From positions 89,528,001 to 89,592,000 of the forward strand of contig JBITNC010000001.1 in the NCBI GenBank assembly GCA_050084985.1: 64,000 nucleotides of DNA. The letters run 5' to 3'. Source of the stretch: Nageia nagi. Taxonomy: Eukaryota > Pinophyta. The notes beneath the pieces are model-generated. The model searched no databases and was not told where the DNA came from. It saw only the letters and a list, made by a program, of their open reading frames with translations. Positions 1-11,476 of the stretch are shown here, piece by piece (within the stretch, counting starts at the first letter, position 1; every line of letters starts with the position of its first letter). Position numbers and translations under genes: made by a program.

Positions 1-297
1 AAAGTGAACTAGTTGAGGATTGGTAGTACTTGGGATCCTCTTATGTGGGCATTCTGGTGAAAAATTAATTTTAAATAAGAAAATAAGCCTCTAAAATATC
101 ACTCTACATTCATGATTCTTAAGATGAGAAATGGGTACATGGATTATTTGAGTTGTAAAGCATTTACACTTGTGAATCAAATCAAACATGTCTTTAATAT
201 TAAAAATGACTTGTATTATTTACTTGATTAAAAATTAAACATATAATATTATTTATTGAACCACATGCTTATTATTTTTCACATTCTTGTGTAGTAA

Positions 298-1270
298 ATG
301 GAAGAATCTTTTTTACCCAAACACATTCTCGATGGTTCTAACTTTGAGATTTGGGAACCATGGATTAGAGTTGAATTACAGGCAAGGAAGCTTTGGCAAA
401 TAGTAAATGAGAATATTGTACCTCCTATATATGAGAAGGTATTAGAGGCTTAGAACACAAAGAATGAGTTGGCAACCTCCATGATTTATCATGCAATCTC
501 AGATGATGTGCTCCAAATGATTTCATCTTCAACCTCGACAAAACAAGCTTGGGATAAGCTTAAGAAAATCTACCTTAGTTCAAAATTTTTAAGAAGGTTT
601 ACCATTCTCCAAAAGTTGTTTCAATATCATCAAGAGGAAGATGAAAATGTTGCCATCTACTTGAACAAAATCATTAATCTAAGGACCCAAGTTGTTGCTT
701 GTGGGTGCAACTAGATCAATTATGAGTTCATAGTCTTCATCATTATTCAAAGCTTTTCTTCAAAGTTTGGAAACTTTGTAATGGTTATGGAAATAAGGCT
801 TGATTATGAAGAAGTCTTCTCCTTTGAAAACCTTTTTAGGCACCTTTTGAAACATGAGAAAACCTTTAACAATAAGGTATTGATTTCTTTTCATAAGGAT
901 AATAATGTTGCTCTTGGAGCAACCAAAACTCTTTTCAAGAAGAAGTTCAACCATTAAAAAAATCTTTTCCCTTTTTCCTCTAAAATATTTAAGAAAAAAA
1001 GCAATGGTTATAATAGCAACAATAGAAACAACAATGGTAACAACAAGAACAACAACAACAACATCAACAACAATGACAATAACAACCACTTCAAACAAAG
1101 AGATAGAAAAGGTAAAGCAAACAATCCTTATCCTAAGGAAATGTTTGATGGTAATTGTAACTATTATGACATCCAAGGTCACAAAGAAGTTAATTACTAC
1201 AAAAAGAAAAGAGAGAAAAAGTACAAAGGTAATGGAAATGTAAAGAATTACAAAGAAAAGAAGAATATTC
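298..1270 (+). pseudogene. copia Gag pseudogene
   Basis: ATG at 298 opens a frame starting MEESFLPKHILDGSNFEIW, typical of the N-terminus of copia Gag (UBN2/Retrotran_gag_2 type). It continues through TAG stops at about 451 and 712. The stretch 469-714 contains the STKQAWDKLKKIY and YLNKI parts of the Gag core. At about 1010-1100 an AAC-rich run codes for polyasparagine. A zinc knuckle is expected after it; at about 1153-1195 only a wreck remains, C-x2-Y-x4-H-x4-Y, with two of the four ligands replaced by Tyr. Family assignment is firm; function is lost. Confidence 0.85.
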
Positions 1271-2430
1271 ATGTTGGTTTTGCTACAGTGCTCTACTCTA
1301 TGTCTTATTCTTTTTTATCTGATTGGATTATTGATTCTAGTTGCACTAATCACCTATGCTTTAAAAAGGAAAATTTTGAGAACTTTTATAAGTATAAAAA
1401 AGATGCAATTGTGACAAGTGATAACTCTACTCTTGAAGTTCAAGGAATTGGAAGTGTGCTAATTTATAGAAAGGTTCTTGAAAATGTTCTCTATGTTCCT
1501 AAGTTAAGGATTAACCTTATCTCCATGATTCAAGTTGCTAGAAAAGGGAACTCTTTTGAGTTCAACTCTCAATCTTAGAGCATTAAGAAAGAACTTGCCA
1601 CTTTGGTTAAAGGATCAATGAAAGATAACCTCTACATCATGGATCAAGTTCCATCAAAGATGTGTCTTGCTTATAGTGTGTGTTCTAAAGGCAATCTTTA
1701 GTACCATCATTTAGAGCACCTTAACCACAAGAGTATTCAAGTCATAAAAGACCAAGAACTTGTGGAAGGTCTTCCTTTAATTTCTTCTTCAATTGGTCGA
1801 TGGAAGAAGTGCATTTTTGGCAAGATGCATAGACAAAAGTTTGAAAAAGATAAGGCAACATGAGCATCTCAACCTCTTCAACTTGTGCATTCAGATTTGA
1901 TGGGTTCAATTCAAATTAAATCACTTAAAAGAGCATATTATATCTTGAACTTCATTGATAAATTTAGTAGGATGACCTTTGGGTATCTACTTAAGCACAA
2001 GGTCCAAACCTTTGAGATTTTTAAGGTTTTTAAGGCCTTTGTTGAGAATCAAACTTACCTTAAAATCAAGATGTTAAGATCAGATAATGGAGGAAAATAT
2101 AACAACAATGAGTTCAATGAATATTATGCTAAGTATGGAATCAAAATATAGTTTATGATTCCTTACACTTCACAGTAGAATGATGTTGTCAAAAGGAAAA
2201 ATAGAATAATTATAGAAATGGCTAGATGCATGTTGGGTAATCTTCCTAGTTTCTTATAGGGTGAATCTGTGAGCATTGTTATTTACACGTTGAATAGGTG
2301 TCCCACAAAAGCCATTCAAGGTAAAACTCCTTTTGAGGCATGGTTAGAAAGAAAACCTAACATTTCATAGCTTAGGGTGTTTGATTGTGAAGCATTCTCC
2401 TACATTGTTTCTGAAAAAAGGAAGAGAAGT
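1271..2430 (+). pseudogene. copia protease and integrase pseudogene
   Basis: The aspartic protease motif reads DWIIDSSCTNHLC at about 1321-1360; the catalytic D-S/T-G triplet is D-S-S, so the Gly is lost. A GAG-pre-integrase segment (YHHLEHLNHKS) follows at about 1700. The integrase core shows HSDLMG at about 1888 and RSDNGGKY at about 2078, the two catalytic Asp regions, then a decayed third region (NDVVKRKNR). Stops lie at about 1576, 1699, 1861, 2149, 2176, 2257 and 2368. Several sit where Gln or Trp is expected, so CAG or TGG has become TAG. One indel near 2418 shifts the frame. Confidence 0.88.
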
Positions 2431-4276
2431 TAGATAAAAGAGCTAAAAAATGCAACTTTGTGACTTATGATAGTCAACATAGAGGCTATAGGCTCTACTC
2501 TCCATCCTATAAAGTCATGTTTATTTCAATGTATGTAAAGTACAATGAAATTATTAATGAATCTATTTCTAATGAGGATGTTGATGATCTAGAGGACTCT
2601 TCAGTTGCACCTAGCTGGTTAGATATTGATATATACAAGTCATCTTAGGAAGAAAATTCTCCAATACAAAGGGTAACAAGGAGCATGACCTTGAATAAAT
2701 ACTTATTTTCTAAGATTGATAATAAGCATAAGCCTTAAACTTTCAAAAAATCTTCAAAGCATGAGCGTTGGATGAAAGCCATGAAAGTGGAGTATGAGGC
2801 ACTTATAAAAAATAAAACTTAATACTTGGATCCTTATCCTAATAAGAAGAATGTGATTATCAATAAATGGATCTACAAGTTCAAGTTCAATTCAATTGAA
2901 GATATTGAGAAATATAAGGCAAGGTTAGTAGTTAAAGGTTTTGCTCATAAATATGATGTAGATTATGAAGAAACCTTTGCTCATATGGTAAAGATGCCTA
3001 CTGTGGAGTTATCCTTACTCTTTTTGTAGCTCAAGGATGGAAAGTTTTTCAACTTGATGTCAAAATTGCATTTATCAATGGTGACTTAGATGTGGATATC
3101 TTCATGAATCAACCAAAAGGGTTTATCATGTAAGGTTAAGAGTCCTTTTTGTGCAAGCTAAAGAATTCTTTATATGGACTTAAGAAAGCACCTAGAGCCT
3201 AGTACAAGAAGATTTCAAGGTACTTTATAGATATTGGATTCTTTAAATGTTTTTCTAACTTTAATATATATGTGTTCAATTAGAGAAAAGATGTGGTCTT
3301 GATTCTCCTTTATGTGGATGATCTTTTGATAACTAGTAATGATAAATAAATCATTCAAGAGTGCATATCCAAACTTAAGATAATGTTTAAAATGATTGAT
3401 TTTGGTCTCTTGCATTACTATCTTGAAATGTAAATGTATCAATACAAAGATTGTACTTATCTCAATCAATCTAAGTATATATCAAACATCTTGTAGAAGT
3501 TTGGAATGGAGGAGTGTAGATATGCTATGATTCCAGTATCTCCTAGAATCATTGTTTCTCTAAGCTCCAACTCTCACTTGGCTAATGCTATAGCTTACAG
3601 GCAACTAATTGGTAGTTTTTTATATTTGACTATTTTTAGATCAGATATTACCTTTGCAATGAATCTAATGGCATGATTTATGCAAAAACCATATATTGAG
3701 CACCTCAATGCTTTAAGCAAATCTTGAGGTATGTTGTAGGGACTAATGATCTTACGCTTAAGTATTCTAAGTTGCCCTCATTTATTCTCTCTGGATTCTT
3801 AGATTCTAACTATGGAGGAGATAGAGATGATAGGAAATCAACCTCGATGTATGTGTTTAGCATTGATTTAGGTGCTATCTTTTGAGCTTCTAAGAAGTAG
3901 CTTACTATTTATTTTTCCACCATAGAAGCCAAATACTATGCCATGTTTATTTACAACCCAAGAAGCCATTTGGCTAACACATATTTTAAAATAAATTAGG
4001 TATGAGCAAGATGGCTCATCTTTTTTATCTTCAAACAATTAGTCAATGATCTCTTTGGCTAAGAATCCTATGTTCCATTAGAAAATAAAACATGTAGAAA
4101 TCTAGACATATTTTATCAGGTAGAAGGTTCTTGATGGCATCATACACCTAGAGTATTATCCATCCACATTGAATGTCATTTATTTGTTCACCAAACCCAT
4201 ACCTAAAGCTCAGTTCTATAAGCTTAAAGATGTTATTTGGTTGGTGAAGTTGCTCTCAAGGGAGAGTGAAGTTTGA
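2431..4276 (+). pseudogene. copia reverse transcriptase and RNase H pseudogene
   Basis: After the frameshift near 2418 the frame resumes with TYDSQHRGYRLYSP. The RT N-terminal region INKWIYKFKFNSIEDIEKYKARLVVKGF lies at about 2860-2940. A further frameshift near 3010 leads to VAQGWKVFQLDVKIAF. The catalytic YVDD box is at 3311-3322 (context LILLYVDDLLITSND). RQLIGSFLYLT and STIEAKYYAM at about 3600 and 3920 mark the connection and RNase H regions. Stop codons interrupt it at about ten places. The last recognisable residues (KLLSRESEV) end at the stop near 4276. Confidence 0.9.
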
Positions 4277-4979
4277 ATTTTTATGTTGAATTCATCTTTT
4301 ATGATGATAACTTCACCCCTAAGAAGATTTTATGTTGTATAGTGTTGATTTTATTATACACCTTCATGGTAAGTTCACTCTGCATGAAGAACTTGTACAA
4401 TTTTGTTTAGAGCAAAAAATTGGCCAATCTAGCACTGTTTAGTTATTCATGTGTGAGGAACTCTTATGTGTCTTTTAGCACTATTCATTTATCCATATGT
4501 GAGGAACTCATATGTGCATGCTCTATTTTGTAGTGTTAATCAACACATGTTTTATATACAATAGTTTTCTATGAGTTTTTGGCTTGGCATCTTCATGACG
4601 AATTATAATGCACCATTGATCAATTCATGATGATATTTGAGTGATTCATCTATCCTTATTGATATGAATATGTTGCATCTAATTGATCTTATTATTTTAG
4701 CTGCTTATGACTTGTACATTTCTTTGAGATTGTAGGTTACTTACTTCAAGTATGCAAGCTCTTGGAGACTCTTCATGACTTTCAGTTGGATGACTACTTC
4801 ATGTACATTGAAACTGGTTGTGGTAATGATTGTATTTGGCAAAGTAGTGAGTCTCAAACTAGATCTTTTTTACTTCACAAATATGTAAAAATTTCTCATA
4901 TCTATTGTATCTATTTAGAGGAGAACTCTCTTACTTTCTCTATTTCTTCTCTCTTATTCACTCTATCTCAATATTGCAT
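4277..4979 (+). other. Non-coding 3' region of the copia element
   Basis: About 700 bases between the RNase H end and the polypurine tract. No protein similarity recognised. A local duplication around GTGAGGAACTC occurs at about 4453 and 4500. Confidence 0.6.
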
Positions 4980-4989
4980 TAAAGGGGAG
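4980..4989 (+). other. Polypurine tract of the copia element
   Basis: The purine run AAAGGGGAG sits directly against the TGTTGG start of the LTR at 4990, the place where plus-strand priming occurs in LTR elements. Confidence 0.85.
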
Positions 4990-5488
4990 TGTTGGAATGT
5001 ATAATGCATTATTATAAAGGTTTATATTAATCTTCTATGTAAGTTCATTAATACTAAAGGGTATCATTTGATACCTTAAGTATTTAAGTGAATATGATAA
5101 TGCAACTTGTCCTACACTCCATGTCATGAGCATGCCCCTGGGTAAAAGAATGTGCATTTCATGCTTTTGCACATTAGATAAAAGGGTGATCCAAAGAGGG
5201 ATTTTGGCCTATAAATAGAAGACTTCCTTTTTATGATCACACATCAATTGTAAAATAAAGTTATGCTATAGGATAGAGCATAGGAGTTGAGATTAGAATG
5301 ATTGTAAGAGAGTTGTATTTATGATTAAAGTAAAGATCTAGTTAGTATATGTACTCCTAGTTGGAGTAACCACTTACATCTTGTGTTATCTTTGTGAGAT
5401 TGCTTTGTGAGTTTGTTAGATGTGTATTGTGAGCTTTCATGTGATCTTGGGAGCTTAAAGTTGTTCATGTTATAGTTCAATTCTCTCA
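4990..5488 (+). repeat. 3' LTR of copia family (copy A, 499 bp)
   Basis: Starts TGTTGGAATGTATAATGC and ends at a CA at 5487-5488. Its extent was set by alignment by eye with copies B (32662-33162) and C (61716-62216). A TATA-like CTATAAATAG lies at about 5210-5219. The downstream flank begins AATCA; the matching 5' duplication would lie outside the window. Confidence 0.88.
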
Positions 5489-6399
5489 AATCATAGAATC
5501 ACAAGGGTATCATACTCATATATATATATATGAAGAACAAAAATCAAATCAAAAAGTAAAAATCAATGATCTTCAAAAGTTTAGATTATCCTAGATGTCA
5601 AGATTTGTTTTTTGCAATGTAAGCAACACATAGTAAGCCAAACATTTACTCTTATTTTAACTAACCATTTAAATAAAAAAATTTAAAGGAAAAATATTAT
5701 TTATGATATTTCAACTACAAAAAGTAATTGATTAAATCATTATCCTTTTATTGAGTACTAAAGTTATCCTTTAAATTTCAAAAATTGTGACCCAATTAAA
5801 CTCATCTTCTATCAATTCTAGAGAACTTGAAATAACTCCATAATTCGGCCAATGTATTAGTTTATTTTAACATACAAGCCTATGAATATGTATTTATTAT
5901 GTATGGAGAGTGTCATTTAGCTATATTATCTAAATGGATATTAAAAAGACATAGAAGTTATTTAATATAATGTTCCTTGAAAAGTGCTACTAAGATTGCA
6001 TAGTATTGGAAAATTCAAAGGGATCAAAATTGAAATTTTCTTGACATAGAGGTGGATGCAAGAAAATGGAACTATTGATTGTTTAATTAATCATGTATTG
6101 TCTAGAATGCACTTGTGGGTATTCTAGTGAAATACCTCATCAAAAGGGATATTACATAATATATCGAATAGGAGAGCTCGTGTAATGATAGGTTCCAATG
6201 CCTCTTCGATCCATAGATGAGTATAAGATTGTTTGGTAAAGTTTCCATATAGAAAAATGCTTCAACTAAGTAGAGTCTCAAGGAATGCAAATCTCATTAG
6301 ATATGAACAAGATATTTTACTAAAAATGCTTAAATTTGTTTGACAAAAAGCATAATCCACATGCAATCTCTTGGATTACAAATTCATATGATGTAATTT
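5489..6399. other. Unassigned AT-rich sequence
   Basis: A short (TA)n run lies at about 5518-5530. No coding region or element end was recognised. Confidence 0.4.
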
Positions 6400-7834
6400 T
6401 GGCACGATATGCACTCAATGGGTTTTATTTTTGTTAAGGCTATATCAACATTTAAGCATTGCAATTGTCCATGCAAATTCAAACTCTATAAACTCAACTA
6501 TCTATCTTCCAATAATGGTTGTTGGGAGACTCTCGACATTTATAAATTGGCTAGTGTGAAATCAAACTCTACATCCTCTCCTAGCATTCTTTCAAACAAA
6601 GTCCCCATGGACTACATTAGTAGGAGGATATGTTCAAAATGGGTTTGCTAAAAAGGCATCATTCAAGCATATATAATTACCTAGTGTGATGCCACATTGA
6701 TTATCAAATCTAGTTCTTAAGAAGGATGTATGCAAAAAAATGGATTTTTTGAAACATATAAGTAGATGTCAATGTAAAGCCATACTTTGTAACCTCTACA
6801 TGCATTCATCCAATAGTATCCTCTATGAGCATTCTTTCAAAAGATATATATCATGAAAAACCAAGTATAGTATGCATAAATGGACAATGAAAAGGAGCTA
6901 GGTTATGAACCGATGTAGAGTAAGATGAACTTTGCAACTTCTACCAAATTCTACCAAGTGTAATACAATGTGGAAAATATTCATAAAATAAATTTTTTGA
7001 GAAGGCTATAAGGTATTATAAGTAGATGTATTTATCAAATGAAATCCAAGCTCTACTTCCAAAAGGTGTCACATTATGTCATGTATGCAAAAAGAGATAG
7101 AATACAAAAGGCTCGATGCACAAAGGTGAAGGTGTTAAGTAGATGCATTTAAGTGTGAAAGCCAAAATTTGAAATGAAACCTTTTCCAAAATTCTTCCAA
7201 CATGTCCATCAAATAGAAATCAAAATTATTTGACATGAGGCATGATGCAACACATTTTTATGGACTAAATTGATCGTAGGATTTATATAAAATAGATGCG
7301 ATGAAAGTGTCTCAAAAAATGTAGTCTCATGTGATGCAATGGTGGTAGGATATGGGTAAAACAAATGGGTTTTCAAAAAAAAAAACCACTAGGTAAGACA
7401 TTCAAGCAAAATCATGTATAAAGCCAAACTCTGTGATTTCTATGATCATTCCTTCACAATGAACCATCGTACGATATTCAAATAGATGCAATTATCCATT
7501 GTAAAACTAACCTTAGCAATCATTATTCCAAAAGGGGCCACCATGCAAAGCATGACAAAGTATGTATAAAATAGATCATAAAAAGGGCTAGATGATGAGC
7601 AGATGTAGAGATCATAGGTATGCACAAAATGAATATGCTAAAAGTGCCTGAGACTTGTTTATCCAAATGCCTAGTCTCATGGAATGCAAATGGATATGGA
7701 GATGCCTAAGTATATGCATTTGTCAAGTATAAATCCAAACTTTATATCCTTGGCTAGTGTTCTTATGAAATGGGCTGTAAGGCCTAGTTCTATGTATTGC
7801 AATCCTATCACAATATGCAAAAGGGGCTTTTTTG
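6400..7834. repeat. Highly degenerate tandem repeat
   Basis: A loosely conserved block recurs: an AAGTAGATGCATTTATC-like start, an AAGCCAAACTCT-like centre, a TAGCATTCTTTCAAAA-like segment and an ATGCAAAAAGGG-like end. I see it near 6430, 6541, 6779, 7030, 7157, 7418, 7499 and 7720, so spacing is irregular, about 80 to 260 bp. Identity is low, and the unit could be an old satellite or repeated insertions. Confidence 0.45.
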
Positions 7835-7839
7835 GTAGG
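7835..7839. repeat. Target site duplication GTAGG, left copy
   Basis: GTAGG immediately precedes the left LTR (TG at 7840). It is repeated exactly at 15826-15830 after the right LTR. Confidence 0.95.
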
Positions 7840-8695
7840 TGTTTACAAATAAAAATTGAGAGTGTAAATAAGTAAATAGGGGATTATCTACAAACTCAAT
7901 ATTATCTGTATTCTAGCTACGGATAGCAATTTATTCTAGATAACAATGAACAACATATAACTATTCAGAGGTGTAAATGTAACCAACCAAGACCGTGATT
8001 TGTGTACTTACCTCACGGAACGTACCTGACAACGGAAGACGTAGATATTAGCGATGTACTGATGATAAGCTACCTTTCCAACAGCGTCGCAACCTGCAAT
8101 GATGCCAAAAGAGGACCGCGGGCGGTCTGTTTCAGTAATATAAGAGCGCCGGCGGTGTTCTTCCGTTCACAAAGGAGCGCCGGCGGCCTTATCTTGATAG
8201 CTTTGACCTCTCAGTTAGGTCCAGTTCTTCAGTATAGATATCTCAGATAGCAGTATAATATCAGAATTGATCGCAGATGTCAGGATAGCTCGCGCAAGGA
8301 AGCACACAAACCACAGCCTTGTAGGTGGTACCAAGAGATACCTTAGGGGGTAGCCACTTACAAGACCATACGCGGGATCATGTGTATCCTTGTTGTTGTG
8401 GACTTACTATTAGATCCCTTATTTATATAGATATAGGTAATACCGCCCATAGGTCGGCGTGCATCCACATAAATAAGGTTAATTCACAAGATTTAAGATA
8501 AATACATCAATAAACAAGATGATTCACACAATACTCAAGATATACCATGCAATATTCAAGATAACCCATGCAATATTCCCATTCAAGCCAAACATTGATA
8601 TTATCACTTTTATCCATTCAAGACATATAGTTAAGCCAAGCATATTTCATTAATTTATTGATTTAAAAACATAAAATCATTTTTATGTGTTAATA
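7840..8695 (-). repeat. 3' LTR (left) of the young gypsy element, 856 bp
   Basis: Plus-strand start TGTTTACAAATAAAAATTG; end TGTTAATA, where the right copy has TGTTAACA. Differences from the right LTR are at 7865, 8128, 8273, 8326, 8455 and 8694, all C/T. It contains one triplet of the GC-rich palindrome (8113-8189) and a minus-strand TATA box at 8421-8430. Confidence 0.96.
8113..8189. repeat. Palindrome triplet 1 (in left LTR)
   Basis: Three copies of a motif close to GACCGC(C/G)GGCGGTC: GACCGCGGGCGGTC from 8114, GAGCGCCGGCGGTG from 8144 and GAGCGCCGGCGGCC from 8175. Spacing is 30 and 31 bp. The surroundings are AT-rich, so the GC-rich motif stands out. Confidence 0.85.
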
Positions 8696-8696
8696 G

Positions 8697-8712
8697 ATGC
8701 CCCACTTTGGAT
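8697..8712 (-). other. Polypurine tract of the young gypsy element
   Basis: On the minus strand the sequence before the left LTR reads CATCCAAAGTGGGGCATC, a purine tract ending three bases before the LTR. Position and strand agree with the primer site at 14950-14967. Confidence 0.75.
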
Positions 8713-9069
8713 GTGAAATCGAAGAAATCATGAGATGACTTGAGATTTTACATTCAAAGTAAAAACACAACATCATAGCAAGCAATTTTGATAAGCAATG
8801 ATAAACACTAATCATTCCAAACTTAAGCAACATCATGATAAAGCTATATATAGGTTGAGAAAACTCCCTTTTTACATTACCTTGGGCATGCTTGCCCCTT
8901 GCGTTTTGTTGTAGAAGGTGATAGTCTGATAAGCTGATAATCTTTGCCGCAATGTTGATGACCCAAGACAACAAACTTGACAACACATATGACAATGATC
9001 GGACAGACGACTTGACCACACATGTCGGCCGGATGACAACTTGACAAGACCACATCACAAGACAAAACA
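8713..9069 (-). other. Non-coding 3' region of the young gypsy element
   Basis: Lies between the polypurine tract and the first tandem array. From about 8965 imperfect versions of the first array unit appear (ACTTGACAACACATATGACA and similar). No gene recognised. Confidence 0.55.
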
Positions 9070-9240
9070 TGAACAACTCACAAGACCAAGACATGATAAC
9101 ACACATGATCAACTCACAAGACAAGACATGATAACACACATGATCAACTCACAAGACAAGATATGATAACACACATGATCAACTCACAAGACAAGACATG
9201 ATAACACACATGATCAACTCACAAGTCCAAACATGATAAC
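9070..9240. repeat. Tandem array (a), 35-bp unit, about five copies
   Basis: The unit starts CAACTCACAAGACAAGACAT and ends ACACATGAT, 35 bp in all. Copies are nearly identical, and it decays into the next array at its right end. Confidence 0.9.
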
Positions 9241-9255
9241 CATAACCAAACACAG

Positions 9256-9720
9256 GGGAGAGCTAAGTATCCACACAACTGAGCCCTCTCATCAAGAGGT
9301 GTACTCCAGTTGCCGAAGAACCAAACTCCGCAAAACAAGTGATAAGCTGATAATGGGAGAGCTAAGTATCCACACAACTGAGCCCTCACATCAAGAGGTG
9401 TACTCCAGTTGCCGAAGAACCGAACTCCGCAAAACAATGATAAGCAGATATGTGAGAGCTAAATTCCACACAACTGAGCCCTCGCATCAAGAGGTGTACT
9501 GCAGTTGCCGAAGAACCGAACTCCACAAAACAATGATAAGTAGATATGTGAGAGCTAAATTCCACACAACTGAGCCCTCGCATCAAGAGGTGTACTGCAG
9601 TTGCCGAAGAACCGAACTCCGCAAAACAATGATAAGCTAAAGGGGGAGAGCCAAGTTCCACACAACTGAGCCTTCACACTGGCTGCAGTCACATAGGAAC
9701 CGAACTCCGCAAAACAATTG
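9256..9720. repeat. Tandem array (b), about 97-bp unit, five copies
   Basis: Units start at about 9256, 9355, 9451, 9548 and 9643 with GGGAGAGCTAAG or a variant. Each contains CCACACAACTGAGCCCT, AAGAGGTGTACT and GCAAAACAA. Long open frames on both strands here result from the repeat period and are not genes. Confidence 0.92.
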
Positions 9721-10540
9721 ATAAGCTGATGGAGCTGACACTCCACTAAGAAGCATGATAAGCTGACTATGGGAGCTGAACTCCTCTCACAAGCATGATA
9801 ATCTGATCATGGGAGCTAGACTCCTCTCAAAAGCACGGTAATCTGATCATGGGAGCTGGACTCCACTCATAAGCACATGATAATCTGATCATGGGAGCTA
9901 GACTCCTCTCACAAGCATGGTAATCTGATCATGGGAGCTAGACTCCTCTCAAAAGCACGGTAATCTGATCATGGGAGCTGGACTCCACTCATAAGCACAT
10001 GATAATCTAATCATGGGAGCTAGACTCCTCTCACAAGCATGGTAATCTGATCATGGGAGCTGGACTCCACTCATAAGCACATGATAAGCTGACTATGGGA
10101 GCTGGACTCCTCTCACAAGCATGATAATCTAATCATGGGTGCTAGACTCCTCTCACAAGCATGATAATCTGATCATGGGAGCTGGACTCCTCTCACGAGC
10201 ATGATAACCTGATCATGGGAGCTGGACTCCTCTCACAAGCATGATAATCTGATCATGGGAGCTGGACTCCTCTCACAAGCATGATAATCTGATCATGGGA
10301 GCTGGACTCCTCTCACAAGCATGATAATCTGATCATGGGAGTTGGACTCCTCTCACGAGCATGATAACCTGATCATGGGAGCTGGACTCCTCTCATAAGC
10401 ATGATAATCTGATCATGGGAGCTGGACTCCTCTCATAAGCATGATAATCTGATCATGGGAGCTGGACTCCTCTCACAAGCATGATAATCTGATCATGGGA
10501 GCTGGACTCCTCTCATAAGCATGATAGTCTGATCACTTGG
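9720..10540. repeat. Tandem array (c), 40-bp unit, about twenty copies
   Basis: Typical unit: GGGAGCTGGACTCCTCTCAC plus AAGCATGATAATCTGATCAT, exactly 40 bp through 10140-10520. Variants of 42 bp have CACATGATAATC. The left end (9720-10080) is more diverged than the right, as expected from unequal exchange. All three arrays share ATGATAA and CTGAT words, suggesting a common seed. Confidence 0.93.
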
Positions 10541-10851
10541 GTCTGTAAGCATGAAACTCAAAGCAATATTCTCCTGGATATATCATTCGTTAAACATCTA
10601 TGATGCACTCATGATACTCAATAAGCTGATTTTCCAGATAAAGGAACGCGGGCGATCCTTTCTTACTGACTTAGAACACCGGCGGTCTTCAACTAAGACC
10701 GCGGGTGGTCCTTTTCTTGATGATTTTTCAAAAACCGTAAAAATCACGTCCCTGCGAATCACCCCTGGATTCCAGATTGACGTCTAATTGCTGATCTACG
10801 TGACCCAAATGCTCAAGTCAAAATTTACCTTGAAGTGTGTGCCCTAACCTT
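10541..10851. other. Spacer upstream of the PMD gene with palindrome triplet 2
   Basis: It contains GAACGCGGGCGATCC from 10644, GAACACCGGCGGTC from 10674 and GACCGCGGGTGGTCC from 10697 (spacing 30 and 23 bp). The rest is unremarkable. It lies just upstream of the TATA box of the antisense gene. Confidence 0.75.
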
Positions 10852-10861
10852 TTTATAAAAG
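10852..10861 (+). promoter_or_regulatory. Putative TATA box of the PMD gene
   Basis: TTTATAAAAG lies in a plain region, followed by GGGGCCCC and pyrimidine-rich sequence where transcription could start at about 10885-10900. It is on the strand opposite to gag, so the PMD gene appears to have its own promoter. Confidence 0.6.
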
Positions 10862-10889
10862 GGGCCCCACCCTTCCTCATTTGTTCACC

Positions 10890-11461
10890 CTGTCATTTTC
10901 ATAGCTGAGAGCACTCTAGAGGTTGAGAGACTGATTCGGAGAGTTTTAGCCGGTGCTTTTTGTCACTCTCGCTAGATAATTCTTCCTGTATTGCTGTGTT
11001 GCACGCTATGGCCCTACCGATCACATGTCGAGAGGGACACAGAGCTACCTTGGTAGCTGATTCTCCTGCCGGTCATCAGGTACACCACCTCTTCTACCTT
11101 TTTCATGCTATGTTTTTGTTTCTCTTCAAGTTTTAGCTGACTGTACACTGGTTTTCCCAATTTTGCCCCTAGGGTTTTACTGTTACATACCCTAGCTCTA
11201 CGTTTTTCTCTTTTTAGTCTGCTTTTCGAACTTCCGGTGCCATGGCTGCCTTATTCTCACCCGTACAAACCTGCACCCCAAATTTTTATTCCCCTTTTTC
11301 GCGGAAACAGGACCGCTGGCGGTCCTTTCTGCCCTAACTTGGACCGTGGGCGGTCCTTATCCTCTGACATAGACCGTGGGCGATCCTCTTTTTCATGTAG
11401 TATTTCTTTGCTATTTGTGTTTCACGTCTTAATACTGACTTGTCTTTCATTTTTCTTGCAG
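10890..11461 (+). other. 5' leader and probable first intron of the PMD gene, with palindrome triplet 3
   Basis: A strong plant 3' splice site ends at 11461: branch-like TACTGAC at about 11433, a T-rich tract, then TTCTTGCAG. A candidate donor is CAG|GTAC near 11079, but the first exon and its start codon are not resolved; an ATG lies at 11009. Inside the intron, near-palindromes GACCGCTGGCGGTCC (11311), GACCGTGGGCGGTCC (11342) and GACCGTGGGCGATCC (11372) are spaced 31 and 30 bp. Confidence 0.55.
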
Positions 11462-11476
11462 AACCGTGCATACCTT

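Larger units (their letters stand above)
1..5488 (+). mobile_element. Decayed Ty1/copia retrotransposon, 3' part (5' LTR outside window)
   Basis: Domain order gag, protease, integrase, reverse transcriptase, RNase H is the copia order (integrase before RT). The element ends in a purine tract directly abutting a 499-bp LTR. The same LTR family recurs at 32662-33162 and 61716-62216, and the last copy is followed by an initiator-Met-tRNA primer site. The 5' LTR and primer site are not in the window. Bases 1-297 are the AT-rich leader before gag, with no other signal seen. Many in-frame stops and at least two frameshifts make it non-functional. Confidence 0.93.

Noticed and set aside
760-1272. 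170-codon minus-strand frame rich in Val and Ile
   Set aside because: Reverse reading of the Asn-rich region of copia Gag.
8002-8250. 82-codon frame in both LTRs (also 15132-15380)
   Set aside because: LTR sequence containing the palindrome triplet; no domain; duplicated only because the LTR is.
9219-9746. Long open frames on both strands (for example 9233-9640 plus)
   Set aside because: They follow the period of the 97-bp tandem array and repeat the same peptide; no independent gene.
9720-10540. CRISPR-like regular 40-bp repeats
   Set aside because: Units are head-to-tail with no unique spacers; simple tandem array in a plant retrotransposon.
11237-11461. Start of the PMD gene at ATG 11237
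   Set aside because: The text between is intron-like, holds the palindrome triplet and ends in a strong splice acceptor; the open frame there is probably chance.
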